In this document: positions 21,597 to 31,450 of the stretch, piece after piece
Position numbering within the stretch: position 1 is the stretch's first letter
Layout of the letters: each line of letters begins with the position of its first letter
From: Lactobacillus kitasatonis DSM 16761 = JCM 1039
Lineage (GTDB): Bacteria; Bacillota; Bacilli; Lactobacillales; Lactobacillaceae
Reading direction: 5' to 3'
DNA length: 64,000 nucleotides
Assembly: GCF_000615285.1 (NCBI RefSeq)
Contig: NZ_BALU01000002.1
Span: 155,705 to 219,704, forward strand
The notes under the pieces: model-generated
Told to the model about the DNA's origin: nothing
Databases searched by the model: none
What the model saw: the letters and a program-made list of their open reading frames with translations, nothing else
Program-made: the position numbers and the translations under genes

Positions 21597-22601
21597 GAAG
21601 CATTTCATGATTATAAAAATACGATTTATGATGATAAAACTGGATTACTTGATCCTAAAGTTAAAACAAGGCTAGATCCTAATCATCTTTATAGTGAAAA
21701 GAATATTGAACATCCCGTTACGTTAGACAACCTGGACTTCAAGTCTATGCTTGGTGGCTATCCTGAAATTAAAACTGATAATTTAAGAGTTGCAGAAAAT
21801 GATATTTTAATTCCATTAGATAATCATGCTATTCCTGCTCGAATTTACACACCTGAAAGAACTAATGGCAAATGTCTAATTTTTGTTCATGGCGGGGGCT
21901 TTTATGCTGGAACACTTGATAGTTTCAATCCTCGATGTAGATATTTAGCAGATGCAGGTGACTTTATCATTGTTTCATGAGCATATCGGTTAGCTCCAGA
22001 AATTCCATTTCCAGGTGCCTATCTTGAGATTAAAAATTCGATTGATTGGATTATGGCTCACCAAAATAAAATTGGTTTTAATGATACACAAATTTATATG
22101 ATCGGCGATAGTGCTGGTGGTGAGCTTTACGTTGCCTGCGGTTTAACAGGCAACAAGCATCAAACTCGGCATCTTTTTCCAATGTATGCAGCTATAGATA
22201 TTACTGACACTAGCAAGACAATTTATCATTGGCAATATTCTGATTATGACATGGATCCCACCGATGAACCTTTTATTCGCGCTCGTCTAAACAAGTTTAT
22301 TTATGTTAATAATGTCATTCGTTTGCTTTATCCTGGAATTGAGAATATCGAAAATCCTTTAATCAGTCCTGTTTATTCGCATGACTTTAGCAAATTTCCA
22401 GATATTACTATTATCGAAGCAGAATTTGACTATTATTTACAAAGTTATAAATACTTTGTCCAAAAATTACGTCAGGCCGGTAAAAATGTAGAAGAAGTCT
22501 TCTACAAAGGAATGGGCCACGGTTTTCTTGATAGTTCAGGTTCATGTAATCAAAGTGAGGATTTATTACAATTAATCGCAAGCGAAATAAATAATAACTA
22601 A
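21597..22601 (+). pseudogene. HSL-family alpha/beta hydrolase (esterase), in-frame stop and no start
   Basis: A single frame carries the oxyanion motif HGGGF (near 21885), nucleophile GDSAGG, acid in EAEFDYY and catalytic His in GMGHGFLD, as in the hormone-sensitive lipase/Aes family. TGA at 21978-21980 interrupts it right after IIVS, where relatives have a YRLAP motif that follows here as AYRLAPE. The 5' end has no start codon or ribosome binding site; the frame simply continues after the exonuclease stop. So it is decayed at two points. It would have cleaved short acyl esters. Confidence 0.82.
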
Positions 22602-22611
22602 TTTATTACAC

Positions 22612-22660
22612 AAAAAGATCTTGAACAAGTAACACTAATACTTATTCAAGACCTTTTTTA
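22612..22660. terminator. Bidirectional terminator
   Basis: A 14-bp stem with two mismatches (GATCTTGAACAAGT / ACTTATTCAAGACC) flanked by A5 and T7 closes both the esterase pseudogene and the tsaE operon. Confidence 0.82.
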
Positions 22661-22669
22661 GCAATCCTA

Positions 22670-23149
22670 TTATCTATTATATTCTACTAATGCGTCTTTA
22701 ACCCATTCTTTGTTACGCTTACCATGGGCATTGAATTCAACCACACGCTTGGTTGAGTCCCAACTATCATCAACTCTGGTAATCGTCAATTGCAAATATT
22801 CATCTGGCAAATCATTCATTACCAATTGTGGCCATTCAATGACTACCAAGCCAGGTTCTGCTAAGTAACCTTCCAAATCGATTGAAGATAAATCATCATT
22901 TTCCAAACGGTAAAAGTCCATATGAAAAAGCGGCATCTCAGCTTCACGGTATTCACGGACAATGGTAAAAGTTGGGCTTTTTACTGGGCGATGAATCCCA
23001 AGCTCACGTCCCAATCCTTGAGTCATAGTAGTTTTACCAGCTCCTAAATCACCATTTAGCAATAACAAATCATGTGGTTTAGCAGTTTTAGCCAAAGAAG
23101 CACCTAATTTTTGCATATCCTCAGCAGAATTAATCTCTAATTTTGTCAT
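22670..23149 (-). CDS. tsaE: tRNA t6A biosynthesis ATPase TsaE
   Basis: 159 residues. Walker A GDLGAGKTTMTQG, the SPTFTIVREY and HMDFYRLE segments, and VIEWPQ are all typical of TsaE (YjeE). It works with TsaB and TsaD to add threonylcarbamoyl to A37 of ANN-decoding tRNAs. It abuts pta with a one-base overlap. A GNAT acetyltransferase often follows tsaE in Firmicutes but not here. Confidence 0.94.
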   Translation of the reverse strand: MTKLEINSAEDMQKLGASLAKTAKPHDLLLLNGDLGAGKTTMTQGLGRELGIHRPVKSPTFTIVREYREAEMPLFHMDFYRLENDDLSSIDLEGYLAEPGLVVIEWPQLVMNDLPDEYLQLTITRVDDSWDSTKRVVEFNAHGKRNKEWVKDALVEYNR

Positions 23150-24138
23150 TAATTTTCATCCTTTGCTAGAGCTTGAGCTGCGGTAACAATTGCCAAGTCA
23201 TAAATATCTTGTTCACTGCAGCCACGAGACAAGTCATTTACTGGAGCAGCAAGTCCTTGTAAAATTGGGCCAACAGCAGTAAAGCCACCAAGACGTTGAA
23301 CCATCTTATAGGCAATGTTACCTGATTGAAGTTCTGGGAAAACAAAGACATTAGCATGACCAGCAACCTTTGAACCCGGAGCCTTCTTTTCACCAACAGT
23401 AGGAACAAATGCGGCATCAAATTGTAATTCACCATCACCAGGGATTTCTGGGTGATCTTTTTGGAACATGGCAGCTGCATCATGAACTTTATCTACCATT
23501 GGGCCTTCGGCAGAACCTTTAGTTGAAAAGCTTAAAAAGGCAACCTTAGGATCAATATCTGCCATCTTAGCGGTCAATGCTGATTGATAGCCAATTTCAG
23601 CTAAAGTTTCTTCATCAGGATTGATATTAATTGCACAGTCAGCAAAGATATATCTTTCATCGCCTTTTTCCATAACGAAGGCTCCTGATACTCTGTGCAT
23701 CCCCTTAGCAGCGTGAATAAGCTGTAAAGCAGGTAAAACAGTGTTGGCAGTTGAATGAGCCGCACCTGATACCATCCCATCAGCTAGGCCCATTTTTACC
23801 AGCATAGTGCCAAAGTAATTGCCTTTTGCCAACTTGGCTTTAGCTTCAGCAATGCTGGTATCCTTTCTTCTAGCCTTAACAAAAGCTTCAGCCATTTCGT
23901 CTAAATCAGCGTAATTGTTTTGATCATAAATCTTTACGCCTTCAATATCTAAATTGTTGTCTGCAGCTAACTTTTCAACATCTTCTTTTTTACCAATTAA
24001 AATTGGTTCGATAATGCCATCTTTATTCAAATTTGATACTGCAGTTAAAACTCTAAGATCGTCACTTTCTGGAAAAACGATTCTCTTTTTTTCTGGTGCT
24101 GCTTCAACTTGTTTTTTAAATAATGAAAATACGCTCAT
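23149..24138 (-). CDS. pta: Phosphate acetyltransferase
   Basis: 329 residues, the length of the single-domain form. The family text VFPESDDLRVL, MVKMGLADGMVSGAAHSTA and NVFVFPELQSGNIAYKM (as FPELQSGNI) is clear. It interconverts acetyl-CoA and acetyl phosphate, feeding acetate kinase or, in reverse, supplying acetyl-CoA. Second gene of ung-pta-tsaE, 13 bases after ung. Confidence 0.95.
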   Translation of the reverse strand: MSVFSLFKKQVEAAPEKKRIVFPESDDLRVLTAVSNLNKDGIIEPILIGKKEDVEKLAADNNLDIEGVKIYDQNNYADLDEMAEAFVKARRKDTSIAEAKAKLAKGNYFGTMLVKMGLADGMVSGAAHSTANTVLPALQLIHAAKGMHRVSGAFVMEKGDERYIFADCAININPDEETLAEIGYQSALTAKMADIDPKVAFLSFSTKGSAEGPMVDKVHDAAAMFQKDHPEIPGDGELQFDAAFVPTVGEKKAPGSKVAGHANVFVFPELQSGNIAYKMVQRLGGFTAVGPILQGLAAPVNDLSRGCSEQDIYDLAIVTAAQALAKDEN

Positions 24139-24151
24139 TTTAATACCTCTT

Positions 24152-24850
24152 TTATGCTATGTCTGATTTACTTACAGTTTTTGGCAATTGCCAATCAATC
24201 GGTGTCTCACCAAATTTAATTAATGCCGCATTACAACGTGAAAATGGTCTTGAGCCAAAGAATCCACGATCAGCCGAAAATGGACTTGGATGAGATGATT
24301 TTATAATAAAGTTCTTACTTTGATCAATTAATGGGATTTTGTTTTGCGCAAATCTGCCCCATAAGATGAAAACCACCTTGCCACGTTCACTTAACGCCTT
24401 AATTGCCGTATCTGTAACATCTTCCCAGCCTTTACCTTGATGGCCATTTGCGTGTCCATATGGTACGGTCAAAACGGCATTCAAAAGTAATACGCCTTGA
24501 TCTGCCCATTTTTTCAAATAACCATGGTTAACTGGCTGTGCACCAACATCATCATAAAGTTCTTTATAGATATTTTTAAGTGATGGCGGAAGTGGTGTGC
24601 CTGGCATGACAGAAAAACTCATCCCATTTGCCTGCCCAGGATTGTGATATGGATCTTGTCCCAAAATTACTACCTTCGTCTTAGCGAATGGAGTTAATTT
24701 AAAGGCAGTAAATATATGGTACATGTCAGGATAAATTTGCTTAGTCGAGTATTCTTCTTTTAGGAAGTTGTGAAGTTCGTGATATTTCTCACTTGCAAAG
24801 ACCGGATCTAATACTTGATCCCAGTCATTGCCAATTAATTCTTTAGCCAA
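24152..24850 (-). CDS. ung: Uracil-DNA glycosylase, family 1
   Basis: 232 residues. The water-activating motif [18 protein letters not shown] and the leucine-loop motif [18 protein letters not shown] are complete. It removes uracil from DNA in base excision repair. First gene of the ung-pta-tsaE unit and divergent from the HAD gene, with the two starts only 67 bases apart, so their promoters overlap. Confidence 0.96.
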   Translation of the reverse strand: MAKELIGNDWDQVLDPVFASEKYHELHNFLKEEYSTKQIYPDMYHIFTAFKLTPFAKTKVVILGQDPYHNPGQANGMSFSVMPGTPLPPSLKNIYKELYDDVGAQPVNHGYLKKWADQGVLLLNAVLTVPYGHANGHQGKGWEDVTDTAIKALSERGKVVFILWGRFAQNKIPLIDQSKNFIIKSSHPSPFSADRGFFGSRPFSRCNAALIKFGETPIDWQLPKTVSKSDIA

Positions 24851-24917
24851 GTCTTACACCCTCTTTTCTAATCCTCTTTATGGTATCATTAATTTAACAG
24901 TAATTGGGAGGAAATTT

Positions 24918-25793
24918 ATGATCAAATTAGTTGCTTGCGATTTAGATGGCACTCTTTTTAATTCAAACATGACAGTTTCAGATACAAATACTCAAGCTGT
25001 GAAAAATGCACAAAATAATGGAATTGAGTTTTTAATTGCAACTGGTCGTGCACCACGTGAGTCTTGTTCCATTTTAAAAGATGCAGATTTAAATACCGGT
25101 TTTATTAACCTAAATGGAGCCCTTGTATTTAACGAAGAAGGCAAATTAATTGTAAAGCATAGCATACCTACTAACAAAGCCATTCAAACCGTTAACCTCC
25201 TTCATGACGCTGGATTTTATTTTGAAATTGTTACTGAAAAACAAGTCTACAGTGAAAATTTAGAGCAACGAATTACAAATGTAGCACACTTAATGGTTGA
25301 TTTAAATCCTCTACTCGACTTTCGCCAAGCCGTCGCAATTTCTGCCAGCAACAAAACAATCACGAACATGAAACAAGTCCCTAGCTTTACGAAATTGTTA
25401 TCTGATCCCAAAATTGAGGTAATGAAATTTATTGCCTTTGATTCACGTGGACATGAGGCATTTGCTGACGTAAAAGAAGAGATTGCCAAATTAGGTGATT
25501 TAGTAGTTACTTCTAGTTCATCTTCAAACATTGAAATTAACGCTGTTAAGGCTCAAAAAGGACTTGCCCTATTAGATTATGCTAAATTAAAGAATATAAA
25601 GCAGAACGAAATTGCTGCTATTGGTGACAATTTAAACGACGAAAGTATGATTCGTGCGGCAGGAGTCGGCGTAGCAATGGGCAACGCGATTCCTTTAATT
25701 AAAGATATCGCTCAAGTTACTACTAAGAATAATAATGAAGATGGAGTTGCCTATATTCTTAATCAATTTGTCAAAGAAAATCAACAAAAATAG
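24918..25793 (+). CDS. Cof-type HAD-IIB phosphatase
   Basis: 291 residues from ATG 24918, which has GGGAGG upstream. Motifs: ACDLDGTLFNSNM, ATGRAPRES, the Lys in NAVKAQKG, and GDNLNDESMI. Third family member in the window but less like the two at 11-13 kb. Substrate unknown. It precedes the next gene by 11 bases, so the two likely share a transcript. Confidence 0.9.
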   Translation: MIKLVACDLDGTLFNSNMTVSDTNTQAVKNAQNNGIEFLIATGRAPRESCSILKDADLNTGFINLNGALVFNEEGKLIVKHSIPTNKAIQTVNLLHDAGFYFEIVTEKQVYSENLEQRITNVAHLMVDLNPLLDFRQAVAISASNKTITNMKQVPSFTKLLSDPKIEVMKFIAFDSRGHEAFADVKEEIAKLGDLVVTSSSSSNIEINAVKAQKGLALLDYAKLKNIKQNEIAAIGDNLNDESMIRAAGVGVAMGNAIPLIKDIAQVTTKNNNEDGVAYILNQFVKENQQK

Positions 25794-25804
25794 AGGTAAA
25801 AAAT

Positions 25805-26326
25805 ATGTTGTTTTGGTTAGAGCTTAATCAAGAAAAGGATTATGGTCAAATACCTGTCATTGCCGAAAATGGGCAGGTTAAATACTTTATTCATGGCAAC
25901 CTAGACAATCCAAATCATACCCTTTATTTAAACGATATAAATAATAAGGAAGTGGGCCGTCTTTTTTCTGACGGTGCTGGTCTGATAGCTTCTTTTACCA
26001 TTGATGTGGTAAATCATTCTCTTGTTGGTGTAAAAAAATTAAATACACCTAGTACCAATATCTTTTATCTCACACAACTTAACTACATTGTGACTGGGAG
26101 TATCAAACATGGTACCTACACCTTTAGATCTGGTATCAAAAAGGTAGCCAATGTTAAAACCATGATGGGTGATAAAGGTGTTGTATTGACGTGCGAAATT
26201 AATAAGCCAGAGGATGTTCCCTTTATCCTCTTAACCTCTATTTTATTTACTCAATGGCATGTCACGCCACTTAAACTTCCAACCTTCCCACCAATTAATC
26301 AAAAGTTCGAAATTAATCCTAATTAA
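25805..26326 (+). CDS. Small protein, possibly tubby/LURP-one-like fold
   Basis: 173 residues, beta-rich, no signal peptide or membrane helix. The pattern of short strands (YFIHGNLDN, HTLYLNDINNKEVGR, FYLTQLNYIVTGS, YTFRSG) resembles tubby C-terminal/LURP-one proteins found in many lactobacilli; I cannot confirm this without a profile search. It follows the HAD gene by 11 bases and ends before a terminator. Confidence 0.6.
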   Translation: MLFWLELNQEKDYGQIPVIAENGQVKYFIHGNLDNPNHTLYLNDINNKEVGRLFSDGAGLIASFTIDVVNHSLVGVKKLNTPSTNIFYLTQLNYIVTGSIKHGTYTFRSGIKKVANVKTMMGDKGVVLTCEINKPEDVPFILLTSILFTQWHVTPLKLPTFPPINQKFEINPN

Positions 26327-26330
26327 CACA

Positions 26331-26366
26331 AAAAAGCAGTTATGAAAATTTTTCATAACTGCTTCT
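26331..26366 (+). terminator. Terminator after the tubby-like gene
   Basis: A perfect stem of 12-13 bp (GCAGTTATGAAAA / TTTTCATAACTGC) follows AAAAA directly after the stop; the downstream T-tract is poor (TTCTCT). Confidence 0.65.
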
Positions 26367-26620
26367 CTAGAAAGTGATATAGATATAGATGTATCTTCTG
26401 CTATAAAGTTTGTATTTATTAAGTAATAAGGAATTATTAGGCAGAGACTGAATATTCGGAAGTTATAATCCGTTTTATCATAACTTCCAACTCTTATTAT
26501 ACTTAGTCTTCATCAAAATACAAGTAGTTAAGCGTTATTATTTATCTATAAAAACGTTTAAATTTCTATATTAATTAACTTTTTCATTATAATAAGTCGT
26601 TATTTAAAAGTTCAAAAAAA
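26367..26620. other. Gene-free AT-rich stretch with one dyad
   Basis: No credible coding frame was found on either strand between the two terminators. It contains a 9-bp perfect inverted repeat, GGAAGTTAT (26458-26466) and ATAACTTCC (26480-26488), with a 13-base loop and no T-run. It may be an eroded gene or hold a small RNA; nothing else is recognisable. Confidence 0.5.
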
Positions 26621-26650
26621 TAGCTTCTGCAATCGCAGAAGCTATTTTCT
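26615..26650 (-). terminator. Terminator after tpiA
   Basis: A perfect 11-bp stem (ATAGCTTCTGC / GCAGAAGCTAT) with loop AATC is followed on the minus strand by TTTTTT; it ends the gap-pgk-tpiA cluster. Confidence 0.9.
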
Positions 26651-26662
26651 TTATGATCATTA

Positions 26663-27435
<773 letters not shown>

Positions 27436-27445
27436 TTAACTTAAA

Positions 27446-28656
27446 TTACTTGTCTGAAATACATGCAATACCTGGTAATTCGTTACCTTCAAGGTATTGA
27501 AGTGAAGCACCACCACCGGTTGAGATGTGGGTATCTTGTCAGCAACTCCAGACTTCTTAACAGCAGAAGTTGAGTCACCACCACCGATAATAGTAGTAGC
27601 ATCAGTTAAGTTAGCTAAGGCATCAGCAATTGCGTAAGTACCCTTAGCGAAGTTAGGCATTTCGAAAGCACCCATAGGACCGTTCCAAACAACAGTCTTA
27701 GCGTCCTTAAGAATTTCAGTGAACTTTTCAACAGTCTTAGGACCGATGTCAAGACCCATCATGTTGTCAGGAATATCGTCACCAACAACTTCACGTGAGG
27801 CATCGTTTGAGAATTCAGTTGCAGCTACGTTGTCAACTGGAAGAACGATCTTGCCGTCAGCTTCTTTCAAAAGTTCCTTAGCAAGTTCAACTCTGTCCTT
27901 TTCAAACAATGACTTACCAATCTTGTGGCCTTGAGCTGCTAAGAAGGTGTAAGCCATACCACCACCGATTAAAATGTGGTCTGACTTAGGAATCAAGTTC
28001 TTAATAACAGCGATCTTGTCTGAAACCTTAGCACCACCAAGGATAGTTACGAATGGGTGAACTGGGTTTTCAACAGCGTTACCTAAGAATTTGATTTCCT
28101 TTTCCATCAAGAAACCAGCAGCAACTGGCTTGCCGTCTTTCTTCATAGCAGTAGCAATACCAACGTTTGAAGCGTGGCTTCTGTGTGCAGTACCAAAGGC
28201 GTCGTTTACAAACATGTCGCCAAGGCTTGCCCAGTATTCGCCAAGCTTAGGATCGTTACCTGATTCACGCTTACCAAAGTCATTGTCAATATCTTGGAAT
28301 CTAGTGTTTTCAAGAACAACAACATCGCCATCTTTCATAGCGTTGATTGCGTCTTCAACTTCTTTACCTTCGTTTGATGGTACAAAAGTTACAGGCTTCT
28401 TAAGAAGTTCACTTAAACGTTCAGCAACTGGCTTTAATGATAATTCTTTCTTGTCAGCATCTGACTTTACACGGCCCAAGTGACTCAAAAGAATTGCTTT
28501 ACCACCGTGTTCGATGATGTACTTAATAGTTGGAAGTGCAGCAACGATACGGTTGTCATCACCAATAACACCATCTTTAATAGGAACATTAAAGTCTACA
28601 CGCATTAAGACTTTCTTGCCATTAACATCAAGATCGTCAACGATTAATTTAGCCAT
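27446..28656 (-). pseudogene. pgk: Phosphoglycerate kinase, frameshifted near the C-terminus
   Basis: The first about 373 residues match PGK throughout: start [20 protein letters not shown], substrate site [27 protein letters not shown] and the nucleotide loop [10 protein letters not shown]. After DKI one base is missing near 27531-27535; restoring it gives [15 protein letters not shown] and ends SDK at 27446. As read, the frame ends at 27436 with about 35 unrelated residues, losing the GGGAS loop that caps the active site. PGK makes ATP in lower glycolysis. Start at 28656 has GGAGG. Indel error is the leading explanation. Confidence 0.85.
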
Positions 28657-28690
28657 TATAATCCTCCGATTATTTTGATATTTTTCCTTC

Positions 28691-28725
28691 AAAAAAAGGC
28701 GGAAGGAAGAATCTCCCTCCGCCTT
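28691..28725 (-). terminator. Intergenic terminator between gap and pgk
   Basis: On the minus strand AAGGCGGAGGG pairs with a CCTTCCGCCTT arm (loop AGATTCT-like) and a run of seven T follows. It stands 45-80 bases after gap and before pgk, so it should cut expression of pgk-tpiA relative to gap. Confidence 0.8.
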
Positions 28726-28769
28726 CTCAATTACCACTTAACCTATAATCAGTTAAATTTAATTAATGA

Positions 28770-29786
28770 TTAAAGAGTAGCAAAGTGTAATAAAGTACGA
28801 ACCATTTGGCAAGTGAATGAGTATTCGTTGTCGTACCAAGCAACAGTCTTAACTAATTGCTTGTCACCTGCAGTAGTTACCATAGTTTGAGTTGGGTCAA
28901 AGATTGAACCAGCAGTCATGTTGATAACGTCGCTTGAAACGATGTGGTCACCATTGTATGCAAATGATGGGCTTTCGTACTTCTTCATAGCTTCGTTAAC
29001 TTCGTCAGCAGTAACCTTCTTCTTCAAGATTGATACCAATTCAGTTTCTGAGCCGTCTGGAACTGGAACACGTTGTGCGTGACCGTTCATCTTACCGTTC
29101 AAGTCAGGCAATACCAAACCGATAGCCTTTGCTGAACCAGTAGTATGAGGAATAATGTTTTCAGCAGCAGCACGAGCGTCTTGTTCCTTACCACTACGTG
29201 CAGGACCATCCAAAGTCATTTGAGTACCAGTGTATGCGTGGATGGTAGTCATAGTAGCAACTTCGATACCGAATTCCTTGTCCAAAGCGTTAGCCATTGG
29301 TGCAAGTGAGTTAGTAGTACATGAAGCAGCTGAAACGATCTTGTCGTCAGCAGTCAAAGTGTTTTCGTTTACTGAGTAAACGATAGTCTTCAAGTCGTTA
29401 CCTGCTGGAGCTGAGATCAATACACGCTTAGCACCTGCGTCAAGGTGAGCTTGTGACTTAGCCTTGCTAGTGTAGAAACCAGTACATTCAAGAACAAAGT
29501 CAACACCGTCATTCTTAACCCAAGGAATGTTTTGTGCTTGTGGTTCAGCGTAAACACGGTACTTCTTACCGTCAACTACGATTGAGTCATCAGTTGATGA
29601 AACTTCGTGGTTGAAAGTACCATGAGTAGTGTCGTACTTAAGCAAGTAAGCAAGCATTGCTGGAGTAGTCAAGTCGTTAATAGCAACAACTTCGATGTCC
29701 TTAGTCTTTTCGCCAAGGTCCATAATACGACGGAATGCTAAACGACCAATACGGCCGAAACCGTTAATACCAATTTTAACTGTCAT
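28770..29786 (-). CDS. gap: Glyceraldehyde-3-phosphate dehydrogenase
   Basis: 338 residues. NAD-binding [13 protein letters not shown] at the N-terminus, catalytic Cys in [12 protein letters not shown] near residue 155, and His in [10 protein letters not shown]. It oxidises glyceraldehyde 3-phosphate to 1,3-bisphosphoglycerate. The ribosome binding site AAGGAGG is strong and codon use is that of a highly expressed gene. It is preceded by cggR and followed by an intergenic terminator, pgk and tpiA. Confidence 0.97.
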   Translation of the reverse strand: MTVKIGINGFGRIGRLAFRRIMDLGEKTKDIEVVAINDLTTPAMLAYLLKYDTTHGTFNHEVSSTDDSIVVDGKKYRVYAEPQAQNIPWVKNDGVDFVLECTGFYTSKAKSQAHLDAGAKRVLISAPAGNDLKTIVYSVNENTLTADDKIVSAASCTTNSLAPMANALDKEFGIEVATMTTIHAYTGTQMTLDGPARSGKEQDARAAAENIIPHTTGSAKAIGLVLPDLNGKMNGHAQRVPVPDGSETELVSILKKKVTADEVNEAMKKYESPSFAYNGDHIVSSDVINMTAGSIFDPTQTMVTTAGDKQLVKTVAWYDNEYSFTCQMVRTLLHFATL

Positions 29787-29839
29787 AACCTAAAGTCCTC
29801 CTTAAGAACTATAAACAACATTTATTTTAAACGGGATTT

Positions 29840-30871
29840 TTATTTCCCCTTTAAAATCATATTTGAGGCACCTTCATCAGTAATTAACCAGGTTTGATGT
29901 GGTGCATTAGGCATATAAGCTTTGATTGCTTCAGCCTTGCGACTACCGCAAGCAAAGGCAAATATGTGGGGTATTTTATATAGGTTCTCAAACTGCAATC
30001 CAACCTGGGTGATACGGTCAACAACCTTGCCATTTCCATCGAAGAAACACCCGAAACATTCGGTGACGGCCTTTTTTTCACGAAGTCTAGAGAGCTTAAT
30101 TGAATCATAGCCTCTACGCTGTGCCATTTCTTGGGCTAACCCAATACCATGAATCACAGCATCACTTTGTGAAATATCTTGCAGGACATCTGCAATCGAG
30201 GATTCACGTATAAGCGATTTATACGCATCTGCTGAAACTTGCTCAGGCAAATATAAAGTCTTATAAGTACCTGAAGTCTTAGCAGCCATCTCTTGAACGA
30301 TTGTATTACTTTGCGTTTCAACATTCTCGCCCAAGGCTCCGCGACCTGGAACAAATTCCAGTTGACGGTTATTAGCTAAATCTGGAGATAAATACTTCGC
30401 AGATTTTGCTAAAGCCGCTCCACCTAGAATTGTAACTATTGAATGTCCTAAAGGCAAGAGTAAATTCAAAGCTGAACTTAACTTCTCACCCATCTCTTCA
30501 TACACACGATCTTGTAGATCAGCGTTACCAGGGACAATCAGAGTTCTATCAATTCCTAATTTCTTAGCAAGAGCTACCTCTGTCTCTCCGGCATTAAAGA
30601 GACGGTCAATCAATGGTCCTGCATCTTTTAATGTTTTCTCGCCCTTTTCAGTTAAAAACATTCCGAAACTTTTAGTTTCAATTAAACCTAACTGACTTAA
30701 ATACTCAGTTTCAGTTCTAATGTTTCTTTCCGAAAGTCCTAAATGCTGAGCCACACTACGACGACCTATTGGTGCATGTAGTGCAATCTGCTCAAGGACA
30801 AGATACCTTTGTCGAAGAATCTTTAAGACGTCGGGAACGAGCGCTTCGAGCAAAGAAAAGTCCGAATCCAT
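29840..30871 (-). CDS. cggR: Central glycolytic genes regulator (SorC family)
   Basis: 343 residues. An N-terminal winged helix (about 20-85, SVAQHLGLSERNIRTE as recognition region) precedes the SorC effector domain with GGAALAKSAKYL, GALGENVETQ and the C-terminal HIFAFACGSRKAEAI. In relatives it represses the gap operon and is relieved by fructose 1,6-bisphosphate. First gene of the glycolytic cluster, 53 bases before gap. AGGAGGG precedes the ATG. Confidence 0.94.
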   Translation of the reverse strand: MDSDFSLLEALVPDVLKILRQRYLVLEQIALHAPIGRRSVAQHLGLSERNIRTETEYLSQLGLIETKSFGMFLTEKGEKTLKDAGPLIDRLFNAGETEVALAKKLGIDRTLIVPGNADLQDRVYEEMGEKLSSALNLLLPLGHSIVTILGGAALAKSAKYLSPDLANNRQLEFVPGRGALGENVETQSNTIVQEMAAKTSGTYKTLYLPEQVSADAYKSLIRESSIADVLQDISQSDAVIHGIGLAQEMAQRRGYDSIKLSRLREKKAVTECFGCFFDGNGKVVDRITQVGLQFENLYKIPHIFAFACGSRKAEAIKAYMPNAPHQTWLITDEGASNMILKGK

Positions 30872-30886
30872 CGTTCCCTCCTTTCC

Positions 30887-30929
30887 CTGGGACGAATAGT
30901 GACCACTCCTGCGTCGTTTTATGTCCCAG
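30887..30929 (-). promoter_or_regulatory. Putative CggR operator in the cggR leader
   Basis: On the minus strand TGGGACATAAAACGAC resembles the CggR half-site GGGAC-N6-TGTC, and CTGGGAC (30923-30929) forms an inverted repeat with GTCCCAG (30887-30893). It lies within the transcribed leader, about 60 bases past the promoter. Confidence 0.45.
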
Positions 30930-30992
30930 AATACTTAAAAATATAAGAGAAACGTACATCCAACATTCATACATTTCCCAATCGACACTGTT

Positions 30993-31021
30993 AGTATAAC
31001 AATGTATTTTTCGTAATTCAA
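30993..31021 (-). promoter_or_regulatory. Promoter of the cggR-gap cluster
   Basis: TTGAAT (31016-31021) and TATACT (30993-30998) are 17 bases apart on the minus strand, giving a leader of about 115 bases. Confidence 0.7.
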
Positions 31022-31110
31022 GAAAAAGATGTGCGAATTTAAAAATATTACAAGCCAAGTGAAATCATTTTTATTTGCTATCTTTTTTTGTTATACTAAT
31101 AGAGTTATAC

Positions 31111-31182
31111 GGGTCCTTAGTGTAATGGATCGCACGTAAGATTCCGGTTCTTAAAATCTGGGTTCAACTCCCAGGGGACCCA
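31111..31182 (+). tRNA. tRNA-Arg (anticodon CCG)
   Basis: The 72 bases fold as a cloverleaf: acceptor GGGTCCT / GGGACCC, D-stem GTGT / GCAC, anticodon stem TAAGA / TCTTA with loop TTCCGGT (anticodon CCG, reads CGG), and T-arm CTGGG-TTCAACT-CCCAG. Discriminator is A; the 3' CCA is not encoded. TGTTATACT, an extended -10, lies 14 bases upstream. Confidence 0.95.
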
Positions 31183-31192
31183 TCTATAGAAT

Positions 31193-31231
31193 AAAAAGCG
31201 ATGAACTATTTTAGTAGTTCATCGCTTTTTG
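31193..31231 (+). terminator. Terminator after tRNA-Arg
   Basis: A perfect 11-bp stem (GCGATGAACTA / TAGTTCATCGC) with flanking A5 and T5. Confidence 0.88.
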
Positions 31232-31381
31232 TTTAACTTTTTAGGCAAAAAGATAAAAATATATAAGATTATTTTATTTTTTACATTAAAAAACAAAATT
31301 TATAAACCCACTCTTAGAAAGGCTATACACATAAAATCAAGGCGTTAAATTCTTATGAGAGTAGCATTAACATTAAATTTT

Positions 31382-31404
31382 TGAAAACGCTATTGTTATA
31401 TAAT
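31382..31404 (+). promoter_or_regulatory. Promoter -10 and cre-like site before the second permease
   Basis: TGAAAACGCTATTG (31382-31395) matches the cre consensus at 12 of 14 positions and immediately precedes TATAAT (31399-31404). No good -35 is seen. CcpA binding here would block or activate the permease promoter. Confidence 0.45.
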
Positions 31405-31450
31405 TAGAAAGTTCACATAAATATTTTAGTACAAATAGGAGATATAGTTT

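Noticed and set aside
28656..28737. Longer PGK N-terminus
   Set aside because: It overlaps the terminator stem; the ATG at 28656 has GGAGG and matches the family start.
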